This document shows, piece after piece, positions 6,501 through 7,047 of a DNA stretch of 7,047 nucleotides; position 1 is the first letter of the stretch; every line of letters starts with the position of its first letter. The stretch comes from an uncultured Collinsella sp. Its GTDB lineage: Bacteria > Actinomycetota > Coriobacteriia > Coriobacteriales > Coriobacteriaceae. A program made the position numbers and the translations under genes. Under the pieces are notes generated by a model. It was given only the letters and a program-made list of their open reading frames with translations, was not told the origin of the DNA and did not search any database. Where the stretch lies: assembly GCA_902495085.1 (NCBI GenBank), contig CABUWA010000097.1:1-7047 (forward strand), written 5' to 3'.

Positions 6501-6996
6501 CCACGACTTCATTGTCGGCGGTAAAGTGTCCGCTCTTGGTTTTACCCTGAGCGGTCGTGTAGGAGTAGGTGCCGTCGACATGGGTAGTGCCGTTGAGCAT
6601 CCATACGGCAAGCTGGGTGGCGGCGCGGGCGCGATCGGGTGAAAGATGGTAACCGCCAAACGACGTGGTGGTGGGATATCCGTGACAAACGATTGCCGCG
6701 AACTCGTCGTCGAGCCACACCCAGCCTTGATCAAAGTTGAGCCATGGGCCGCCCGGCTTGGTGGGGCCGGGGCGCTCCTGGTTCATGCAGTAGGCAATTG
6801 AGGCGTCTTGAGCTTCATACTTGCCGATGAAGAAGGGCCCACAATCATCGCTAATAGTGCGGAAGCCGAGCTGGTCGTAGCCATCGACGGCAAATGCGGC
6901 TCCCGGTGCCAGGCAGCCGAAAAGCAGGAAGAGGAGCAGGAGCAGCGGACCTGTTGCGATTGCGCTGTGGACAGAGTGCGTGGGTGCGTTGGACAT
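3565..6996 (-). CDS. LPXTG-anchored thioester-domain adhesin with CnaB/SpaA-like repeats
   Basis: This gene encodes an 1143-residue surface protein. A signal peptide (1-36, cleavage likely after AFA) leads into a thioester domain (about 37-205), with Cys70 in an AYC motif and Gln128 in TQLAVW, the TQXA signature; these two residues are expected to form an internal thioester. Six CnaB/prealbumin-like domains follow (about 208-304, 305-408, 409-530, 531-640, 641-750, 751-838). Each starts with a strand carrying a Lys and most have an E(T/S)xAPxGY-type motif. Next come a 265-residue cysteine-rich domain (839-1103), LPATG (1108-1112), a hydrophobic segment and a basic RLRSIPKKR tail. In this family such proteins are attached to peptidoglycan by sortase, and thioester domains can bond covalently to host proteins, as in streptococcal SfbI and Cpa. 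It could be a pilus tip subunit or a monomeric adhesin; no sortase or pilin gene is visible here. Start ATG at 6996 behind AAGGAG. Confidence 0.93.
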   Translation of the reverse strand: MSNAPTHSVHSAIATGPLLLLLFLLFGCLAPGAAFAVDGYDQLGFRTISDDCGPFFIGKYEAQDASIAYCMNQERPGPTKPGGPWLNFDQGWVWLDDEFAAIVCHGYPTTTSFGGYHLSPDRARAATQLAVWMLNGTTHVDGTYSYTTAQGKTKSGHFTADNEVVAAARWLHDSAKSGSIKAAPHRARRYLGAVSGGSKRQDMLYVLPAVSVSFQKQSANTVITSGNNTYQFTGATFDIFESASGARVGTIKMDSNGRAQATLLPNMAYYLVETKAPAGYVPRRDRIAFTTGNDGGQVAIDEQPGTINLRIVKLDAATNAGPQVGSSLAGAEFTCVSQSTPGWAQILTTDESGRATLVDVPLGTFTIYESKAPEGYLPSNDSWTYTVGADQLGDSGVVEIESRISDIPIAFDLEISKFKDYGNSDQSGLEQPAEGVVFEVVSNSSQQVVGTLTTNIYGFASTKDQPEAWFGTGKRPAGVHGAVPYDRAGYTIREVPETVPEGFKRAGEWTVGANQISNGAELQYIVDNHALSTHLQIVKRDAQTGASVPLAGFTFQFLDSNHEPVSQTCWYPAHNVMDTFTTDATGTVTLPESLVPGTYYVRETSAKEPYLVGEEIEVNIPADMNLTPVAIASYYDHAATGNIRIVKTDAVDGSNLAGAVFEIRASGDIVRPDGSIAALDGKTVATVTTDETGEARADDLPLGSGTARYEVVETQAPAGFLLDRTSHIVDLTYADQKTPVVEARLNVSDDYTKVDISKVDASGEQEVEGAQLTLYGPDKTEIDSWTSSDKPHRVEHLAPGTYSLREMMSPRTYDLAEEITFEIKDTGEVQSVAMKDAPIEIKGQVDKRQELAQPIEKGLLANGDGKNRATTQTNSDGLFSYTIDARNDSATWVDEFTITDDLECAKDGTARFISIETPVAIGDLNGLCNVWYRTTPLDSTDVDEPANATLDDGHENPWLESDEVKESLGEDCRLVDYDGWHLWKADISTTESTTLEAEELDLASNTVVTGIRIEYGAVAADFTTRSDADSWTRDDLKDEHDDLDDAKAILGTDARGAVVHMQATSAYTPQTALTNSARVDLCRNGGGDKLESHDEDCVIQRCTLPQDLPATGSVPIAACITALLTSGAAALWFARLRSIPKKR
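3568..3687 (-). other. LPATG sortase sorting signal
   Basis: Residues 1104-1143 of the adhesin. LPATG (codons at 3661-3675) is followed by a hydrophobic segment (about 1114-1133) and the basic tail RLRSIPKKR. This is the standard three-part signal by which a sortase cleaves between Thr and Gly and links the protein to the cell wall or into a pilus. Confidence 0.95.
3688..4482 (-). other. Cysteine-rich C-terminal domain of the adhesin
   Basis: Residues 839-1103. It opens with GQVDKRQELAQP and the strand-like FSYTIDARNDS and FTITDDL (about 879-902), and closes with ALTNSARVDL (1072-1081). That layout resembles isopeptide-forming fimbrial domains, in which an early Lys (perhaps K847) could bond to a late Asn (perhaps N1075). 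It contains six Cys (904, 928, 972, 1082, 1097, 1102) and a highly acidic stretch (about 1027-1056). Family assignment is by pattern only. Confidence 0.5.
4483..6375 (-). repeat. Array of six CnaB/SpaA-like domains in the adhesin
   Basis: Residues 208-838 of the adhesin form a stalk of diverged Ig-like units. Proposed isopeptide residues, as Lys / catalytic Glu / C-terminal partner: K216/E273/D301, K313/E369/D406, K417/E494/N528, K539/E603/D636, K647/E713/N746, K758/E806/D836. Only the third and fifth units end in the canonical Asn. The other four have Asp at the matching place and may bond differently or not at all. ETKAPAGY, ESKAPEGY and ETQAPAGF are the clearest motifs. The units share pattern but little exact sequence, so they are old duplications. 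Boundaries are approximate. Confidence 0.8.
6382..6888 (-). other. Thioester (TQXA) domain of the adhesin
   Basis: Residues 37-205 of the adhesin. Cys70 (codon 6787-6789, in SIAYCMNQ) and Gln128 (codon 6613-6615, in ATQLAVWML) are the pair expected to form the Cys-Gln thioester. Aromatic-rich sequence such as GPWLNFDQGWVWLDDEF (83-99) and AAARWLHD (166-173) fits the compact Gram-positive thioester fold. Cys52 and Cys104 remain and could form a disulfide. The domain sits at the mature N-terminus, the usual position for the tip of a covalent adhesin. Confidence 0.85.
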
Positions 6997-7001
6997 GGCT
7001 G

Positions 7002-7007
7002 CTCCTT
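7002..7007 (-). promoter_or_regulatory. Ribosome binding site of the adhesin gene
   Basis: Read on the - strand this is AAGGAG, 5 bases before the ATG at 6996. Only 40 further bases lie upstream in the window. They are very G+C-rich and show no recognisable -10 element, so the promoter must lie beyond the edge. Confidence 0.88.
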
Positions 7008-7047
7008 ATCCCTCGTGCGCCGCACGGGGAGGCCGCGGCGCTTGGGA

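Noticed and set aside
6910..6921. Possible lipoprotein signal (LFGC, Cys28) in the adhesin
   Set aside because: Phe at -2 is not typical of a lipobox. A good signal peptidase I site (AFA, 34-36) and an LPATG anchor give a consistent alternative.
7014..7026. Small G+C-rich inverted repeat (CGTGC/GCACG) upstream of the adhesin
   Set aside because: A five-pair stem with a three-base loop in G+C-rich sequence is easily due to chance, and no T run or known operator pattern accompanies it.

Overview
The window reads as ordinary chromosome of a high-G+C gut actinobacterium. My best guess is a member of the Coriobacteriia close to Collinsella. This rests on codon preference, clear AAGGAG-type ribosome binding sites, a GTG start, an LPXTG cell-wall protein and general resemblance to proteins I remember from that group. 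No marker gene is present, so the taxonomic call is an inference. No RNA genes, CRISPR arrays, transposons or phage genes were seen.

Layout: three real genes fill almost the whole window. (1) On the + strand, 61-3258 encodes a 1065-residue membrane protein. Its two ends together resemble a single M28-type (Zn aminopeptidase-like) fold, but about 680 residues of acidic, low-complexity, probably disordered sequence sit in the middle. Several metal-site and catalytic residues are replaced. (2) After 21 bases, 3280-3498 encodes a 72-residue single-pass membrane protein with an acidic tail, almost certainly in the same operon. A strong hairpin terminator (3520-3557) ends this operon. (3) Convergently on the - strand, 3565-6996 encodes an 1143-residue surface adhesin. 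It has a signal peptide, a thioester (TQXA) domain, six CnaB/SpaA-like domains, a cysteine-rich C-terminal domain and an LPATG sortase signal.

How they may work: the adhesin is a self-contained surface protein, expected to be anchored to peptidoglycan by a sortase encoded elsewhere and able in principle to bond covalently to a host or surface ligand through its thioester. The + strand pair is a separate membrane unit. Its M28-like core may be a degenerate or strongly modified enzyme. Charge distribution suggests the long insert is cytoplasmic, and it carries six Thr-x-x-Phe motifs, four of them as a short tandem repeat, which would suit a protein-docking or phosphorylation scaffold. That role is a hypothesis. 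The two units share only a terminator region, and nothing in the sequence ties them functionally.

The most unusual item is the split, metal-site-altered M28-like protein with its repeat-bearing insert and coupled small membrane protein.
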